Position numbers and translations under genes: made by a program. The notes below the pieces were generated by a model. The model did no database searches, had not been told where the DNA came from, and saw only the letters and a program-made list of their open reading frames with translations. Shown piece by piece: positions 33,030 through 49,212 of a DNA stretch of 64,000 bases (its first letter is position 1; the number at the start of each line of letters is the position of its first letter). The stretch comes from Dirofilaria immitis (taxonomy: Eukaryota; Nematoda; Chromadorea; Rhabditida; Onchocercidae), in assembly GCA_024305405.1 (NCBI GenBank), contig JAKNDB010000068.1, positions 9,285,501 through 9,349,500 of the forward strand, given 5' to 3'.

Positions 33030-36000
33030 TCAAAATAAACAGTAAAACCAACAGTGACCAATAGCAGCTGTTTGCCCCTCAATACGTGATTTATATAGTT
33101 GTATGATACTTGTCTGTTCCTGACGTTTTAATGCCTTCATCTCCAGAACTTTTGTAACTCCGAAGAGTCTGAATCAGGTAATAGTCGCACATATGCCATC
33201 ACAAAATCTTCAGGCGAATCCATTTCTGACATAATAACCTAAAAGATTTGAACTTAAAATTAAACATAAAAGAAAAGGTTTATTAAAATCCCAATTACAT
33301 TTTTGTCTTTTTGTCTCATATACCTTCCTTTGTTTACTTCTCTATTGATAATTTTCACTCTGCAAAAAGGAAAAAAGTGCTCTGAAACTTATAGCATGTA
33401 CTTTAATGTAAACAATGCTGAACAATTTAAACAGTATCACTTATCAAAGAATTACTCATTGCATTCATAGGAATATAAATCAAATTCAGGCTCATCAGAT
33501 TACAACAAAATTAATAAAACCATACTTTTAGTATCATTTCTATTTTCGTCATGGTTCTTATCACAACATTTGTATACATCGTTGGCGGTTTCGTATTTAT
33601 TAATGATTCAACCGTTGGCATAGATAATAAAAAGTTTTCAATGCATGCGCATCCAAAAGCAACTGTTCCGCGCCAGCAACACTCACTGGTCGACACCTAA
33701 ATTTTAAGCACATTGTGTAATCAAGGAGGATTTAGGAAATCAAAATAAAACAATCTATGTGAAGCATAAGACAGGAAAGTTACGAATAAATTATATAGTA
33801 GCATATTATACCTAAATTGCTTAAGAAAATCTATGCAAACAAGATAGTAAGTAGTGAAATTAAAAATTCCATTTTAACTTTCTTGTCTTATGCTTCACAT
33901 AGACATATGATTTTCTCGAATGCTTTCCTTTTCTATGCCTCTACATTATTATTAATATAAGTCAAGATAATTTGCAACATAAGCAATAAATATCACTATT
34001 TTTTTCATGAACAATACAAGAGAGTTCAAACATTTTAATGATAATAATGAAAACTTATTTTTGTCTTAAAAAGTCACAATGAATTAAAGTGATTATGTTC
34101 TGTTATCTCAACCATGAGTTTATTAGATGACTATATCTTACTTATATTTCATTCTAAGTTTTCTAACTCTAATAACAATTTTCTCTTTCGTTAATTCAAT
34201 CAATAATACGATTATTCAATGTCTACCTGAATAGCGCACCCAAGAACTTATTGACTAACTGAGTCGCAAGTTTCAAACAAAAATGTGCGAAATATTTTCG
34301 TCTATCGATGAAAAAATCCCGTATCAGTGGTACACTTGACCGTAGATGACTTCGAATCGACGAAATATATAGCGATTCGTCCCCAACACTCTCTACACCA
34401 TTCCAGCTGAAAGCATTTCTAATTATATCAACTGTCTGCTATTCTATATGGAAATTCTGAATCACGAATATGATCATCATCAATCTTTTAAAAATAAGTT
34501 CATGATGCTAAGAAGACCATCTCTAAATGTCAAGAGGTGATTTAAAGCTTTCGCATTTTAAGGAAGCAAAGAAATAAAATGCGATAAAAATTACTTTTTT
34601 TCACCATTGCTTGCAGAGCAGCATCACAAGTGGATTCTACATCCTGTACTAAAACCGAAAGTGCACTATTTGATATACTGTAGAACAGCTCCATTTCTTG
34701 ATTCAGATCGATGCTCTAAAAAATAAATAGTGATCATAATTGATTTTTCACAAGTCTGAGCCTGAAAACAATATGATTTTGATACTTAACATTAAAGTAT
34801 GTGCATTTCTCATCATGCAAACTCCTAGGGCTATCAGTTTTTTATTTGTATACCTATTTATCACTATTATTATTGTATATCCTTCCGCAAATTCAGAATA
34901 GTTATAGTCAAAAGAGAAATATAAAAATTCTTCCTTTTGCTTAAATGACTTAATAAAGCGCATCGTCACCTGCACTCGTTGTTTTAATTTTTCTTGCAAT
35001 TGTAGTGTTGTTTCAGCGCACCAATCAGCAGTGGCAAGTACACAGCATGTAAAAATTGTTGATCAACTGTCAAGCGAACTACAGTTTCATCCCTAAAATT
35101 TTTGAAATAAGTTAACAAAAGTTGGAAACTATTGGAATAAAATTAAATATAATTAGATCATAATTCCATGGTTTTAGAGGTTCAAGATAAAATTCAGCAA
35201 AAAGATAAAGAACAAATCAATAAGAAAATAAAAGTAAGCAATATCGAGAGCAAAACCTCATCAAAGTTTGCAAAATAGAAGTAGATGAAAACTGAGTAGA
35301 TGATAAGGACGGTAAAAAGCTGTTAAACAGCCATGGGCGTAGCCACGTAGACAGTTGCGTAGTATATCAACGAGATTCCTTGAAAAGAAAATTTCGGATT
35401 TTATGATTTCATTAAAATTAACAAAAACACTAATTTTTCAGTCACTATTCAACTTTTTATAATAACAACGGAAAAGATACGAATAAAACTTGAAAGAATG
35501 ATGTTCCTTCTTTTATTCCTCTTTTTCCTATCGAAAATTACAATAGTTAGAAGCTTGAGCACGCAATTTCTTATCAATGTGGCAATCATTCAACAGTTGT
35601 TTTTCAAAAAGAAATTTTCATGTTCATGGACTGAATGGTAAAATGAGATTCACCCATTTTAGACAATAATAGTCATGCAACATGAATGATAAGCGCTTTC
35701 GTTTATTTGGAAGATTGTGCAAGCTGAATAACATAACACGAAACCTCAATAAAGCATTTGGATTCGAACTAAGTTTCGTTGACTCAGCAATTATTTTTTT
35801 CAGTAAAAGAAACATATCGGCGGACGATGGAAGAGGATATGCATGGGACGCTGTTTCTCTAGTTGGACGTTCAATACCACTTCTGATCTTTATTATGCAT
35901 TCTTCTAAAAGCTATCCAAATTTTTCTTTTGCGCTGCCACAAATACATCCATGTATTTATCGAATGCTCGCCAAATGATCTGAATTAAATGTCAGCAACT

Positions 36001-39000
36001 GCTTCCTTCACAACAGTGAACAAGTTTTATTTCTTATGGATTATTTAGATATTCTAGCCGCTCCCAGCATTTGTAAATAACATGATCATTTACATATGAA
36101 TAAATAAATGATTGTCTTCGAAAAAAGTCTATTCCTTAAAATATGATCAATCTGAAATGATATCTAAATGATAAAGTTACCAATAAATAATTCCTTTAAC
36201 TTAATACAGTTAAATACTTCATCAAGTGTAATGTACTGTTAGTTGATCGTCATAATGATCATCAAGTTTTTCCAGCAACACACGGTATTTCATAAATGTG
36301 ATCAAAGTACATATCGAATAAAGAATACAGCAATTCCAAAGAAGACTAACAATTATAGGTTCCGGTTGTTCTGCTTATCCATAGGATGGTGAAGCCATCT
36401 GACGGATAGTAAACAAGTCGAGGAGATCTGTTTTCCTCGATTTGTTCAACGACTTCGCTTTTTGAATGACCTCGCCAAGAGATGTTCAAATCAAGTTTTA
36501 TGAACAGAGAACATACTTTTTCGAAGTTGTAAGTTCCTTTTGCCGGAAATCTTTTACAGAGCAGATTTTCGAACATTATTGTATGGTTGATTGCGTGTGC
36601 AAGTACTTTATAATCGAGTTCCAACCAACGTCTCGACATCATTCGCTCTAACATTTCTCTGAAAATTATATGAAAAAGTTGTAAAATGTCGAAACCAATA
36701 TATCTGAATAATTAAACAGAAAATCCTTTTCAAATTTTTATTTATTTAAATTCCTTCACATCGCTATTTGCTATAAATATTGTTTTCGTAAATATTTGGA
36801 AAATTCAATGAAAAACAATAAAAAATACCTCGTCAAATCACAATATCCCGAAGTCAAACGTCGCCCCATATCCCAATCAACAGGAAATACTTTCATTACA
36901 CCTGTTTTTTCAAATTCTGTCAATTTTTGCACAAACCATCGATATCTACAAAAAAACACTACTATTAAATTAAATTTTTAAATAAAATTTAAACTTCGAA
37001 ATAACCTTAAATCAATTTTGTCAATCCAAGCAATACTCTCACTTTCACCGTAAAGTACAGTGTATTCGGAGAGCTGATGTTCTATAAACCATTTGCAAAA
37101 ATCTTCTCGTATAGTCGAATCCAATGATGAAGCAACACGACACATGTCAGTTACCGAAGAATTCAAGACTCCTGTCTGGAATTGAATCACTGATATTTTA
37201 GAAAAGAAAATTAAAAACTTAAAGCAATAAACAAAAAAAAGCAAAAGATGAAGGCATCTGCTAATCGATCGAAAACCTGGAATGAATGCTTCAAATCTAC
37301 GACAAGTTGAATAGCTAATTGTTGTTTTAGCCGTTCGAGTTGTTCAGCAACATTTTGATATGTTCCATTTCCATATAGGGGCCAAAAAGTTGTAAGACAT
37401 TCAGAACAGCCGGTAACTGCGAGGCAATATCACCATATCGATGCTGATTTATCCATGACCCTGTTAAGCTAATAAGTTTAAACTGTAAGACTTTTTCTAA
37501 TGGAACACAAACATCAATGCATTCGCCAAAGTGAGAATACTTCACAAACCTAAATTCACTTTTATCTTATTCCAAAAAATAGGAATTACAAGTAGTATTT
37601 TGGAAATCTTGAATAAAAGAGTTTTTAGTAGATCGAAAACTCTTAAATTTCTGCTATTTCAAATTTAGATAACTTTGCTCATGTTTCCTTTCGAACATAA
37701 AGTTTGACTTGATCTGACTATTTTCTGACAAATCTTCTACTTTGTTGTTATATATGAAAGAATAAAAACTTTCCTAAAACTCGGAGATGTGTAGTATTAT
37801 AGTGTAAAATATTATAGTGTAAAACGTGAAATAGGAATTATCATTTCAAGTTATGTTATTATCAGTTTTATCCAACTTGATATATCATTGATAAGAGACT
37901 TAAACTATTCTAGATGATAAGAATCACCTTTCCAACTGCATTGCTTCGCATGGCACTTTTCTGCTTATATTAAAACTGTTATTTACTATGGAAGATACTT
38001 GGTACTATTTGAAAATGAGTATCTCGAAAAAAAAAAAAGAAATACTACCGAGTGAATAGACGCCAGTCAGTAGAATATGAAGATGATGAAGAGCTTTGAG
38101 TGATGAGATTAAATTCCGCTTTGCAACATCAAGTTGTTTAATGTCACGAGTCATTTCCTGTACAACATTTTCTGAGGATTGGGTCTTTAAGCAAACCGCA
38201 TGTACACGTTCTTCTAAGTCTCCCATCGATGCATGAGCCTGGATACTCAAAAATATTAATAAATGTGGGAACAAATTCAAGTTTATTTGTTTTTGTCTTT
38301 ACTTTTTATCTTTATATATCTCAGTTACTACAACTGCTTGAAATAAAAGAATAACCAACTTCGTGTAAAGCTCGGTTCCCTTCAGCACCAGCCGTCCCGT
38401 GCGTTTCAACAAGTTTTGCCAGTTGACAATCCAAGCCAACGATTTCATCTTCGACGGAATGCATCACTGAATCCAATTGTGATAATGATTGCTCTGTCGG
38501 AAACAAGGCATTGATTTGATCGACAACATCCATATCAGTAGGACAGAATCCAGCACCACTGATTGAGGCAACGGTACGAATCACCTGTAAGTTGCAATAT
38601 ACAATCACATTTTTACACTTTGAAAGTTATACTGGTAAAAGATGAAGTAATGCAACAATCATCAATCATGCATAATAGAGGTATTGAAAAGGTGATTTGA
38701 GTCTTTTCTTTTTCCTTTATCCTATTCTTTAATGAATCGCAATATTTAGTATGTTATTCCAAAGAGTTTAAATAAAACTAACCTTCTTGTTTAGCTATTA
38801 ATTTAAAAATAAAATCACCGAAGAGAGGCTAAAAAACTGAATGGAATTTAGAAAATCTCGATGATATTTTTATCGATTATCAGATAGTTAATCACTTACC
38901 TTGTCATTAAATGTTACATCGTCCCTTATATTCTCTGGACTTCCACCTTTCTTCGTTTGAAGATAATTTTCTAATGCTTCGTTGATATCCTTCCCACTAA

Positions 39001-39460
39001 AATTGTTTTTTTCATCAGCATACCGTCAGTATCTGAAAAGCATGACATATTTCCTGCATTTGTTTGCGAATGTAACCAACCGTTCCTTTTCGAATAAAAC
39101 AATTTAACTGGGAATTGTTCTCAACACCACCTCTAGATATTCTCCTTTCCATTCAACTGACTGATTTTGAGTTATATTTCCTTCCAACTACTGAGTATCG
39201 ATTATTTTATCCATATTCCTCAAACTTTGAATTCTGCTTTAATACATAACTATATTTTTTACTCCTGAAATACAAAGAAATTGGCCCATAGTCCGATAAA
39301 CCTCGAGAAACCGATAGTATACTTACCACTGGCAGTAAGAACACATAGTTCTGCACAAATCTACCAATAAAATTTTCATATCTGCAACATTACGTCCCAC
39401 GTCAATCCGCTGCATTCTTATTATCCTTGTGTTGTAATCGGACACACTTGATTGTCCCAT
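33030..39460 (-). CDS. vps-53: GARP/EARP tethering complex subunit VPS53
   Basis: VPS53 acts in endosome-to-Golgi tethering with VPS51, VPS52 and VPS54. Family segments in order: INALFPTEQSLSQLD; MTRDIKQLDVAKRNL and LKALHHLHILLTGV; YGDIASQLPAVLNVLQ; WFIEHQLSEYTVLYG and AWIDKIDLR; FPVDWDMGRRL; FENLLCKRFPAKG; PSSADMFLLLKKI; CLRGYAHGC; VLATADWCAETTLQLQEKLK; MTKIEMILK; EMKALKRQEQTS. The first exons are 39327-39460, 38900-38996, 38360-38584 and 38049-38238, all in phase. They add an N-terminal stretch of about 75 residues that I cannot align to VPS53. Five single-base frame breaks interrupt conserved blocks (near 37368, 35907, 35325, 35051 and 33150), each cured by one more A/T in a homopolymer. 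Taken literally the last one ends the protein at 33137, before the conserved final helix. With it repaired, the stop is at 33030. Confidence 0.93.
33755..33902. repeat. Near-perfect 28-bp inverted repeat, 92-base loop
   Basis: The arms at 33755-33782 and 33875-33902 are reverse complements over 28 positions with one mismatch (..ATAAGACAGGAAAG.. against ..CTTTCTTGTCTTAT..). They lie in an intron of VPS53. Transcribed, they would fold into a long stem with a 92-nt AT-rich loop. There is no recognisable element inside and no clear target-site duplication. Confidence 0.75.
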
Positions 39461-39744
39461 TTTGTTGCTCTCTAGTAGTGGTGACCTCTTTCCGTTCTTT
39501 TATAGTGATCTATATGCCCAACTTGGCTATTCAAAAGTAGTTCTGTATCCTATTGAGAGGAGACGATTACAGAGAACTCTTGACCTTTTTGTTCTTCTCC
39601 AAACTTAAATTTACATTTTTCTCGTACTTCCTTTATTGCATATTCAATTTGAAGTGCTTTATTTAAAATTTGCAATGTTTAGCGAAGTGATTCAATAAAC
39701 TAAACTGATTCTACTACAAAATATCTAATGGGATAACTAGAGAA
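39461..39744. promoter_or_regulatory. Compact bidirectional promoter region, VPS53 and SMAD
   Basis: Only 284 bases separate the predicted start codons of VPS53 (minus) and the SMAD gene (plus). Both genes must share this stretch for at least part of their promoters, unless upstream non-coding exons exist. The SMAD ATG is preceded by AACTAG, a possible trans-splice acceptor. I can assign no individual factor site. Confidence 0.45.
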
Positions 39745-42598
<2,854 letters not shown>

Positions 42599-44515
42599 TT
42601 ATCGCAGTATTAATTCCCTCGAAATACGATGAATGATGACATGTAAAATCTAGTTTTTGTGATATGTGAATTGAGTAATGCTTGTTTTTTGATTTTCACG
42701 TCTCGAAATAAATCGAGAACTTTCGTTCTGGTCATCCTTTTCATGGAAAATTATCTTTATTTTCAATTTTAGTTTACTTAATTTGTCATACTATATTGGA
42801 AAGACCCTAAAAGTTAGATTTATTTGAAATTTCAATCATTTTTTTGGAAGAGGTAAGAAAAAAAAGCGGAAAAAACGAAATTTTGATACTGGTTACACTT
42901 TCTTTCACTCTCATTTGCATAATATGAGGTGCTTGTACTTCTTGTATTATCGTGAATGTACATTTTTAAATAACTTATTAATATATGGAAAGGATATTTC
43001 AGTTTAGAAGACCTTAATATCAAGACCATAGTCTGTAATTCAAAAATTAAGTTATTAATTTGTATCATTCGAATGAAAATAGACGCAGTGTAGTTCAAGC
43101 AAGTTATCTTTATCTTCATTTTTCATTCATGAATTCAGTGGATTTTTGCGAATGAAAAGGCCGGGACGACCTCTATGAAAATCTTACTATGAACAAGAAA
43201 ATTTTTCTCCCCTGTTTTACTGCTGATAATTTTCTTCTGATGCTATTTAATATTCTTTTTTCTAATTCTGTTAGGAAAATTTCTCAATCCAGATACTAAT
43301 GCTTTGAACTATTGTAATTTCTTTTAACAGCTAATTAGAAGAATATAGACAAAAAGGACAACGATGATTTGGAATCGAATATGAAGAAGGACTGTTCTCA
43401 CCATAACTTTGAAAGGTTGCGCAGCGAATATTTTACAGTTATAAAAGTTCTTTTTAATTATTAAGCTTTGACTGGTATTCTAATTATTTGTGCTTTCATC
43501 CTTTGTATTTTACATTAATATCGCTTTTGCCATATATTATTCAGCTTTTCACGAAGTTTATGATAAAATGTAATAAATATGCTAATTTTATTCTTAAAAT
43601 TTGAACAATTACGTCTGCGCTTTTTCATGCCTCTGTGTTCTGTACATGTGTTTGAATTATGCAGGCATTTAAATCAATAGTATTATAATCGTTTGCGGAA
43701 AGTGTTAGGAGTATGGGATAGAAAATTATTGGTGTAATACTTTGTACTATTCAAGGTAAGATAGCAAACCGAACTATACATTGGATCGGATTCCAGGTCA
43801 GGAAGTATGTGATGCCTAAGGTTCAATTCAACCTGGAAATCAGCTACTTGTTTGTCGAATATGACTGCAAACCAAAATTTTATTTCCAGTCGTTAAAAAT
43901 TTTAACTCAGACAAAAATAATAATGGGAAGGAAGGTAGTAGTGTCCACATATGGAACAAACATAATCATTTTTTGAATGTTTTATTGATTGGCGATAATC
44001 GATGTCCTTGATTTGTTATTTTGAAATGCATATAATTTTAGTATCCACTGTAATGCTTTTGAGAAGTTTTTGAAATGAATTATGATAAACTAATGATATT
44101 TTGGAGACGTACTGCTCTGACCATTTTATTAATCAATGTGGAGTACCATTTCTGTTCAAAATTCCATTCAGTTCTATTCATGTCTGCATATGTATGAATT
44201 TATTTCATTTTTGAGGCGTTCTCGAGATGGCATATCACAGGGAATGGTTGAACATTTCATTCTTGAACATATTATTCATTAAATTTCTCCTCTACTAGTA
44301 AGAAGGTATTATTCTTAATTCTACAAATGTGTTGCTTAGGTGATATATATGTTAATAGCTATTCAACGATGATTTAAGCACTACTGAGCTGTGCATTGTA
44401 CTTCAGTGATATACGTTCTAGTGCACTACAGATTTATTATACTCTCAGTACATTAAATTTCCAGGCGGTTCTATTGAGAGTTGTGGTCGTCAGAATTTAT
44501 CATTTTATTAGAGCG
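42599..44515. other. Intergenic, no gene seen
   Basis: About 1.9 kb of AT-rich DNA between two plus-strand genes. A 95-codon minus frame at 42832-43119 has no motif and is lysine/phenylalanine/serine-heavy, as expected from composition. No repeat or RNA gene recognised. Confidence 0.5.
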
Positions 44516-46996
44516 ATGTCATTTAATGGGAATTGGGAAAATTGCCACTGGAGAAGATCGTTCCATTAACACCATCAAAGATAAGCGGAAGTGAAGAGAG
44601 AAGTAATATCCGTTTCAAGTGTTTCATTATTATTCAAATGATTTTTATTTGGACAAGCTACACACTTATCGTGAGATATTCTCGTTCACACACTGCAAAA
44701 CATTTGGTATGATGTTCATAATCTGACTTTTCTGCTGATCATGTAAAATATTCCCATGCTCAAACTAATACTCATTGTCGATGTAAATAGAATGTAAATA
44801 GACCTTTATATTCGACCATTTATTTCCAGATAATAGATTTATCTTTGTATTTTTCGAATATTTTATCCTATTTTGCTGCTACTTTCACCACATTTCCCAG
44901 TAGAAAAAATTAAAGGATTAATACTGCGTATTTGTCAGATAGTATATTAAATTATAGTTCAAAAATGATTATTAAAAATACATTTTATCATTATCGATTT
45001 ATATTTAATTAAACTCATCCAGTTTCTTTTCCTTTCTTCTAAATTCTATTCCTTCCATGCTGTTCAGTGCAATTGAACTAGGCTTAAAAATATTTATCTT
45101 TATCAAAATATTTGACTTTTTCCAGCAATACTCCTCAACAACTGTCGTTTATCTGTCGGAAGTGATCAAAATGATTATTACTTTATTCTTTATCTTTCAA
45201 CTTAATAACTACAGTGTGAAAGAATTTGCAAGAGTAAGTTTCCATCATCTGTTTGATATGTGGTGATTATTCAGAATTGTTACTAAGGTGAATATAGTTC
45301 TTCATTTCTTTTAGGAGCTATTGTTGCTATTTCAAGCCTATATCAAAGGAATTCAAGTCCACATTAAATATAGCATCAAAATTTGAAAGCAAAACAAAAA
45401 AATAAAACATATGAAATTCTAGTGAGCGCATTTGTCAAACAATTAATTTATTAAAGAGCTACGAAGCAATAAAACCATGCGTGGCGATCAATTGAATTGT
45501 AGTGTATAAGGAAAGAATGCTTCGGGAAACCAAAGGATTTGCTGAAGATGACTTTTCCGTCTATAGCGTATACACTTCAAAATAACCTCGATTTCGTGGC
45601 GTTATCAAATTTGAATGCGGGCATATATCATGTTACTACTCAACTTAAAATAGTCACTACGGCTATTTTTATGGTGATTATCCTTGGACGGCGATTCTCA
45701 GGCACACAATGGCTTGCAATTTTTACTTTTTGGCGGTGTTGCTACTGTGGAGGTATTCTTTTCAATGTCCTTTTGTAGAAAATATCGAAATTAAAAAAAA
45801 AGTTTATATAAGCTAATTTATTTTTTTTATTGATCGCCATTAATTGAGCATCATTTGATTGAAAATGCAAATGAAACATGCATCTAAACGAATAGGATAG
45901 AACTGCACTATAAAAATATTTTAATGCTTATGGTATACTCTTTAATAACGAATTGGAAAGTTTTTGTTTGTATTAGCACTAGAATTAAAGACTACAACTA
46001 GAATGGTTGAAATCAGTTTTAGTTATTCACAATATTGTTTCGTATTTAATTTCTTAAATTAAATTCTATTAATTTCTAATTGATGTATTACATTTATAGC
46101 TTAGTATAAATGAAGGAAGCGTTCCAAAGAAAAGTGATGAAAATTACGTGCTTGGATTGAGCGCTGTACTACTCACATGTGTGACGGCAGGTTTTGCTGG
46201 TTGGTAACCTATATTAGAAAATGTAAATTGAGTTTTAATTTTTCAATAGTTGCAAATTCAAGAATTATAGGAATCTAGATTTCTTGGATAACTTTTTTCA
46301 GGTGTGTATTTTGAACATATGCTTAAAGACGGGAGTGAAACACCATTCTGGATACGAAATCTTCAGATGTATAGCTGTGGCGTAGTAAGCGCAGCGTTAG
46401 GATGCATTCTTTCTGAACGGGACAAAATTTTAACGAAAGGATTTTTTACGGCTATAATATTAATGTTATTGCTATCATTCTATTCCTGAGCTTAGGTAAA
46501 TTATCATTTTTTTCTCAAAATAATTAATTGTAGACGTCCGCTATAAAATTTTTCATAAATTAACCAGTAGTACACCGTTACAAATATCAAAAATGATTGA
46601 TAAGTTTGTAAAACCGAACTAGTTAAATAAATTTATGATGAGACATCGAATATAATCACTTATTTACTATTATGATGTATGAAGTGGATAGATCATTAAA
46701 TAAAAGAGAGAATAAAAAATGAATGAATTGCGAGAAAAAAGAAATCAATATGGACAGCCAAGAAGCAAATATTAAACGAGAAATGTAAAAGTTTTGTTCC
46801 AGGAGGAATTTTCATATCATTAGTGGTGAAATATCTGGATAATTTATACAAAAGTTTTGCCTCTGCAGCGAGTATTATTTCCGTTATTATCATTTCCTAT
46901 TTGATATTCCACGATATGCAGCTGAATTTGGTATTTATTACCGGTTCTGCAACTGTTTGTGGAGCAATACTATTATACAATTCAGTACCAGAATGA
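44516..46996 (+). CDS. Nucleotide-sugar transporter, SLC35A family
   Basis: A Golgi or ER membrane transporter that exchanges a nucleotide sugar for the nucleoside monophosphate. Conserved blocks in order: FIWTSYTLIVRYSRS (first membrane helix), SSTTVVYLSEVIKM, TLQNNLDFVALSNLNAGIYH then VTTQLKIVTTAIFMV, GVYFEHMLKDGSETPFW and IRNLQMYSCG, LTKGFF, LVVKYLDNLYKSFASAASI, ending YNSVPE. Exons: 44516-44706, 45126-45233, 45503-45752, 46100-46199, 46302-46495 and 46803-46996. Phases agree at every junction once frame breaks are allowed for. Breaks of one base lie at 44538 (after the ATG), probably at two T runs (45720-45724 and 45727-45731), and at 46450. Sequence alone does not tell whether the substrate is UDP-galactose, UDP-GlcNAc or another sugar. 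Confidence 0.9.
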
Positions 46997-48572
46997 TTAA
47001 TTATTCCGGAGAATATTTTTTTATTGCTGAAGATTTAAAAAAATTCAACTATCATTTAATGCATCATCGAGAATTAGCTTGTAATGAAATATTTAGGAAA
47101 ATAGTTCTTTTGACTAATCCTCATCTGTGCGTTTTATTGAAAACTGAATTCTCTTTAAATTGATAATTTGGAGCAAATATTTTGTATATGCTGAATTTTG
47201 TACTAGTGCTGCCTATATAGCGAATATATCTTCATAATTCGCAAATCTGTTTCGATATTTTTAAATTTGTCCTTCCAATACAAAACTATAAGAACTTTAC
47301 ATATTTCTAATGGTTCAATTTTTTTGTAATAACGTTATTCCAAAGTATACATAAATATCCGACAGTGAGTTTATATATAATTCTTTTTACATTTATTTAA
47401 TAGCTTTTACTAGTCCCCTAATCATGTATTTCTGCATGAATGTTTTGCTTAAAGATTTACAAAATATATAGCATTTTATGTTTGAATTTTAACACAGCTT
47501 TACTTGATTTATCAATTTTCTTGCTTTATCATTCATTTACTAAATTTACTATCTTAAATGACTATTAAAATTACCTGTTTCCCAGAATATATAACATTAC
47601 TAAATATATAAAATTTTCTGTTTGAATTTAAATACTGATAGTGAACTATGCCCAATAGTCCCAATCCATTTCTCAAATTTCTTCGCCCTGTTTTCCAATA
47701 ATTTCAAAATTGATATATATGAAAAAGCAAAATAAATCTTAAATACCTGCGACACTTATTTTATCCATTACGATTTCATCTCATTTTTTTGTTTTTCTAG
47801 ATTGATGGATTGCACCGAAAACCAAGAAGTACGTTAATAAGGACTACTAAAATTTATAAATGTATATGTATATCTTCTGAGGAATAAATCGGTTTAGTAA
47901 AATTTATTCACTTAACTAACTGATTCCGTGTATATATACCTTTTTGGGAACACAGAACCGAGAATACTAAAGTTCCTACGATTTGGCTATTCCAACTAAA
48001 AAGTTCGAGATTTACGGACCATTTTTCTAACCACTAATTAATTATTGCGCAATGATAACATGTGGTAAGCCAAAACTAGGTTGAAATCCATAAATAAAGT
48101 TACTGCATTAATCTTCCGATCTCATTAGAGTATAACGGTTACATTATGAGCGGCAACTGCTCATATTGAGCATTTGTTTTTAAAATAATGCATTTGAAAT
48201 TGAAATTTAGCGCTATATTTGAATTGAAAAGAGAGCATTATTTATGATTTGCTAACATTTAATCACTGAGTCAAACCACTGAGTTGATGGTCAGTTGTTT
48301 GTTGAATAAAAAGCAATTTTTTATGTCATTACCACTAAAATGATTCGAAGCGTCAATGTTGTATTTTACAGCAGTCGAGAGTCAGTGGTACAAATATCAA
48401 TCGTTTATGTATTATTTTCTTTCCAAGCCTAGCTTACAGATCAATACAGCAAGATTGGCATTGATGTCACAAATCAAAAACACTTACAGATAAACAATAC
48501 AGCAACTTCTTTAAATGAGAAAAATGCGTCCGCAATATTACCTTTCTTCTTCAGAAAAACTATTTCAAAAAT
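46997..48572. other. Convergent intergenic region, no gene seen
   Basis: AT-rich spacer where the transporter gene (plus) and MOCS2A (minus) converge. An AATAAA-like signal (AGGAATAAATCG) near 47880 could serve either 3' end. Nothing else recognised. Confidence 0.45.
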
Positions 48573-49212
48573 TCAACCACCATTTATTGGTGGTATTACA
48601 GCGATTTCTGAATGCGGATTGATCATAAATGCGTCGGTATGATCATCAATGTATTCCTGATTTAGAGCTAGTATGCAATATTCTTCGATTGGTGATAGTT
48701 CTTTCAATATCTAAAAATGAAGAATTTGCTAAAGCAAAATACCGGTTGCTGATCCATCTAAAACTCCATGCTAATCAACCAAATAGGTTACATTTTGAAA
48801 AAAATAAGCCACTGCCCAATGAAGAATAGGGTTTATCCTGAGATAAACCAAATTCACTTATCAATCAGATGATCATATATTCTAAGTTATTTATAAAAGT
48901 TATGTACTTTTTTCGTGGGACGAAAAAATCGGTACTTCGTATCCCACCTTGATAATTCCAGCTAATTCAGCTAGAAATTATTTACTACCATAAGTTAAAA
49001 AAATCCTTCGGAAAGACCTTTCATAAAAAACGAATAATAGAAAAGCGACCAACATACGAATAATAGGTGGTGAAAAACAATGCCTCATGAAATATTAGCC
49101 GTCGCAGCTGTCGGTAATTTAACACCTTCGGTACATTTATATCTTTTTCAGATAAATTGGCCAATTCGCGTGCTTTACCAAATAAAACAAGATGAGCAGG
49201 TACTGTTGCCAT
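48573..49212 (-). CDS. MOCS2A: Molybdopterin synthase small (sulfur-carrier) subunit, MOCS2A/MoaD
   Basis: A ubiquitin-fold protein that carries the thiocarboxylate sulfur used to make molybdopterin. Two exons, 49084-49212 and 48573-48710, give exactly 88 residues, the same length as human MOCS2A as I recall it. Exon 1 reads MATVPAHLVLFGKARELANL then VLNYRQLRRLIFHE. Exon 2 reads ILKELSPIEEYCILALNQEY and ends EIAVIPPINGG, with the essential C-terminal Gly-Gly at the stop. The only donor that gives this family-perfect join is GAG/GCATTG, a GC rather than GT donor; the acceptor is TTTTTAG. In vertebrates MOCS2A shares a bicistronic mRNA with MOCS2B. I see no MOCS2B overlapping here. The plus-strand frame over exon 2 is a shadow. 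Confidence 0.9.

Noticed and set aside
45057..45125. Alternative start ATG of the transporter within the intron before exon 2
   Set aside because: It is in frame with exon 2 but would lose the conserved first membrane segment ending LIVRYSRS. The upstream exon joins in phase, so the ATG at 44516 is preferred.
48629..48829. 66-codon plus-strand frame
   Set aside because: Lies opposite MOCS2A exon 2, whose Gly-Gly end and family match decide the strand.
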